From positions 102,392,836 to 102,456,835 of the forward strand of contig OX421962.1 of assembly GCA_949128115.1 (NCBI GenBank): DNA of 64,000 nucleotides, written 5' to 3'. Source of the DNA: Anaspis maculata. Its lineage: Eukaryota; Arthropoda; Insecta; Coleoptera; Scraptiidae. Numbering within the stretch: position 1 is the stretch's first letter; every line of letters starts with the position of its first letter. This document shows positions 63,287-64,000 of the stretch, piece by piece. The translations under genes were made by a program, and so were the position numbers. The notes beneath the pieces were generated by a model. The model searched no databases. It was not told where the DNA came from and worked only from the letters and a program-made list of their open reading frames with translations.

Positions 63287-64000
63287 CATACACGAACGAT
63301 ATGTATGCCAACAATAAGAGAGAATCAAAAACGTACAATAAGGAAACTATGTTATCATTTATTCCTCTAGTATATTTTAATATAAATTGTAAATACCTCT
63401 AGGTTATGAAAAATCAGAGCACTGCTCACCCACCGCTATTAGTGAAATCAATCATGCGATGAAGTGCAGCGTCGTAAAATAGGAAGAGTTATGGTGATGG
63501 ATCTTTTATGTACAACATCAACGAGAGCTTTCTATGAATAACAATTCCCAACATTTTCTCGTTCCCCACAGTATATTTTTAAGTGGTCGGTATACCTATC
63601 TACCTAGCTACATTTTATTTGGCGCTGAAAACTCCCAATAAAAATTTCTCATGGAAGCCTCACAATGTAAAAATCCACCTAGATATCACCTGTTACAAAA
63701 TGTGTCTCCGGAAGCGTGAAGAAATTGATGATCTGCTAATAATATGCAAAACCGACCCTAAACAGTCTCAGTTATAACAGCAGCTCTCTAGCAGCATTTG
63801 AACATATGGCTCAGCCTTTAATACGTGACATGGTGGAGGCTGTTTTGAGAGTGGCTTATATTTCTTCGACTTCAATACCTGATACAAAATCAAATGGGAT
63901 TATCGTTGTTGAAATATTTTGCCACGGTTTTTACTGACCACGGACCACTGAATAAATTGAAGGGTAGCTAGGTACCTACCTACCAACAGTACATTCTCAT
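63287..64000. other. Terminal stretch, nothing recognised
   Basis: AT-rich, with GTAGGTAGGTA-like short repeats near 63590 and 63975. The ORF at 63583-63777 has no recognisable content. Confidence 0.4.

Overview
This is nuclear DNA from an arthropod, most likely an insect. The order cannot be fixed from the sequence. It holds short GC-rich exons with GT-AG junctions inside long AT-rich introns packed with transposon debris. No bacterial operon, CRISPR array, rRNA gene or complete tRNA gene was seen.

One protein-coding gene fills most of the window on the + strand: an AGAP / centaurin-gamma ArfGAP (CenG1A type). I traced eleven exons from 5194 to the stop codon at 54786-54788. All ten junctions keep the reading frame and together give 876 residues. 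The order is GTPase-like (GLD) domain (exons 1-3), low-complexity linker (exons 4-5), basic segment and first half of a split PH domain (exon 6), PH-internal insert (exon 7), second PH half and start of the ArfGAP zinc finger (exon 8), rest of the finger with the arginine finger (exon 9), ArfGAP helices plus first ankyrin repeat (exon 10), and second ankyrin-like repeat and C-terminus (exon 11). The initiator exon of the long form was not found and probably lies left of the window. A candidate alternative first exon at 34473-34569 joins exon 4 in frame and would give a form without the GTPase-like domain.

The introns and downstream DNA carry most of the other structure. There are many foldback (inverted-repeat) elements, from 0.1 to 1.9 kb. 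Many end in CAGGGTG or a close variant and are flanked by TA. There is a decayed Penelope-like retroelement (14.4-15.4 kb) next to a Tc1 transposase fragment, and, 3.8 kb upstream of it, a sequence that folds as a complete hammerhead ribozyme of the kind known from Penelope-like elements (10590-10672). A 1.15-kb array rich in AACCGGTT lies at 29.0-30.2 kb. A 1.8-kb sequence with LTR-like ends and a 4-bp target duplication lies at 42663-44477. Two families of Ty3/gypsy integrase fragments are tandemly repeated, on the - strand at 51-53.2 kb and on the + strand at 57-60.8 kb.

Layout: 1-5193 upstream or intronic DNA with one palindromic MITE; 5194-5426 exon 1; a 19-kb intron with ribozyme, foldbacks, PLE and Tc1; 24564-24705 exon 2; a 9.3-kb intron with the giant foldback and the AACCGGTT array; 34023-35442 exons 3-5 plus the alternative exon; a 5.6-kb intron with foldbacks and a mariner fragment; 41003-44655 exons 6-9 with the LTR-like element; 48038-48395 exon 10; a 6.1-kb intron with a foldback and gypsy fragments; 54519-54788 exon 11; then 3' UTR, gypsy arrays and a last foldback at 62-63.3 kb.
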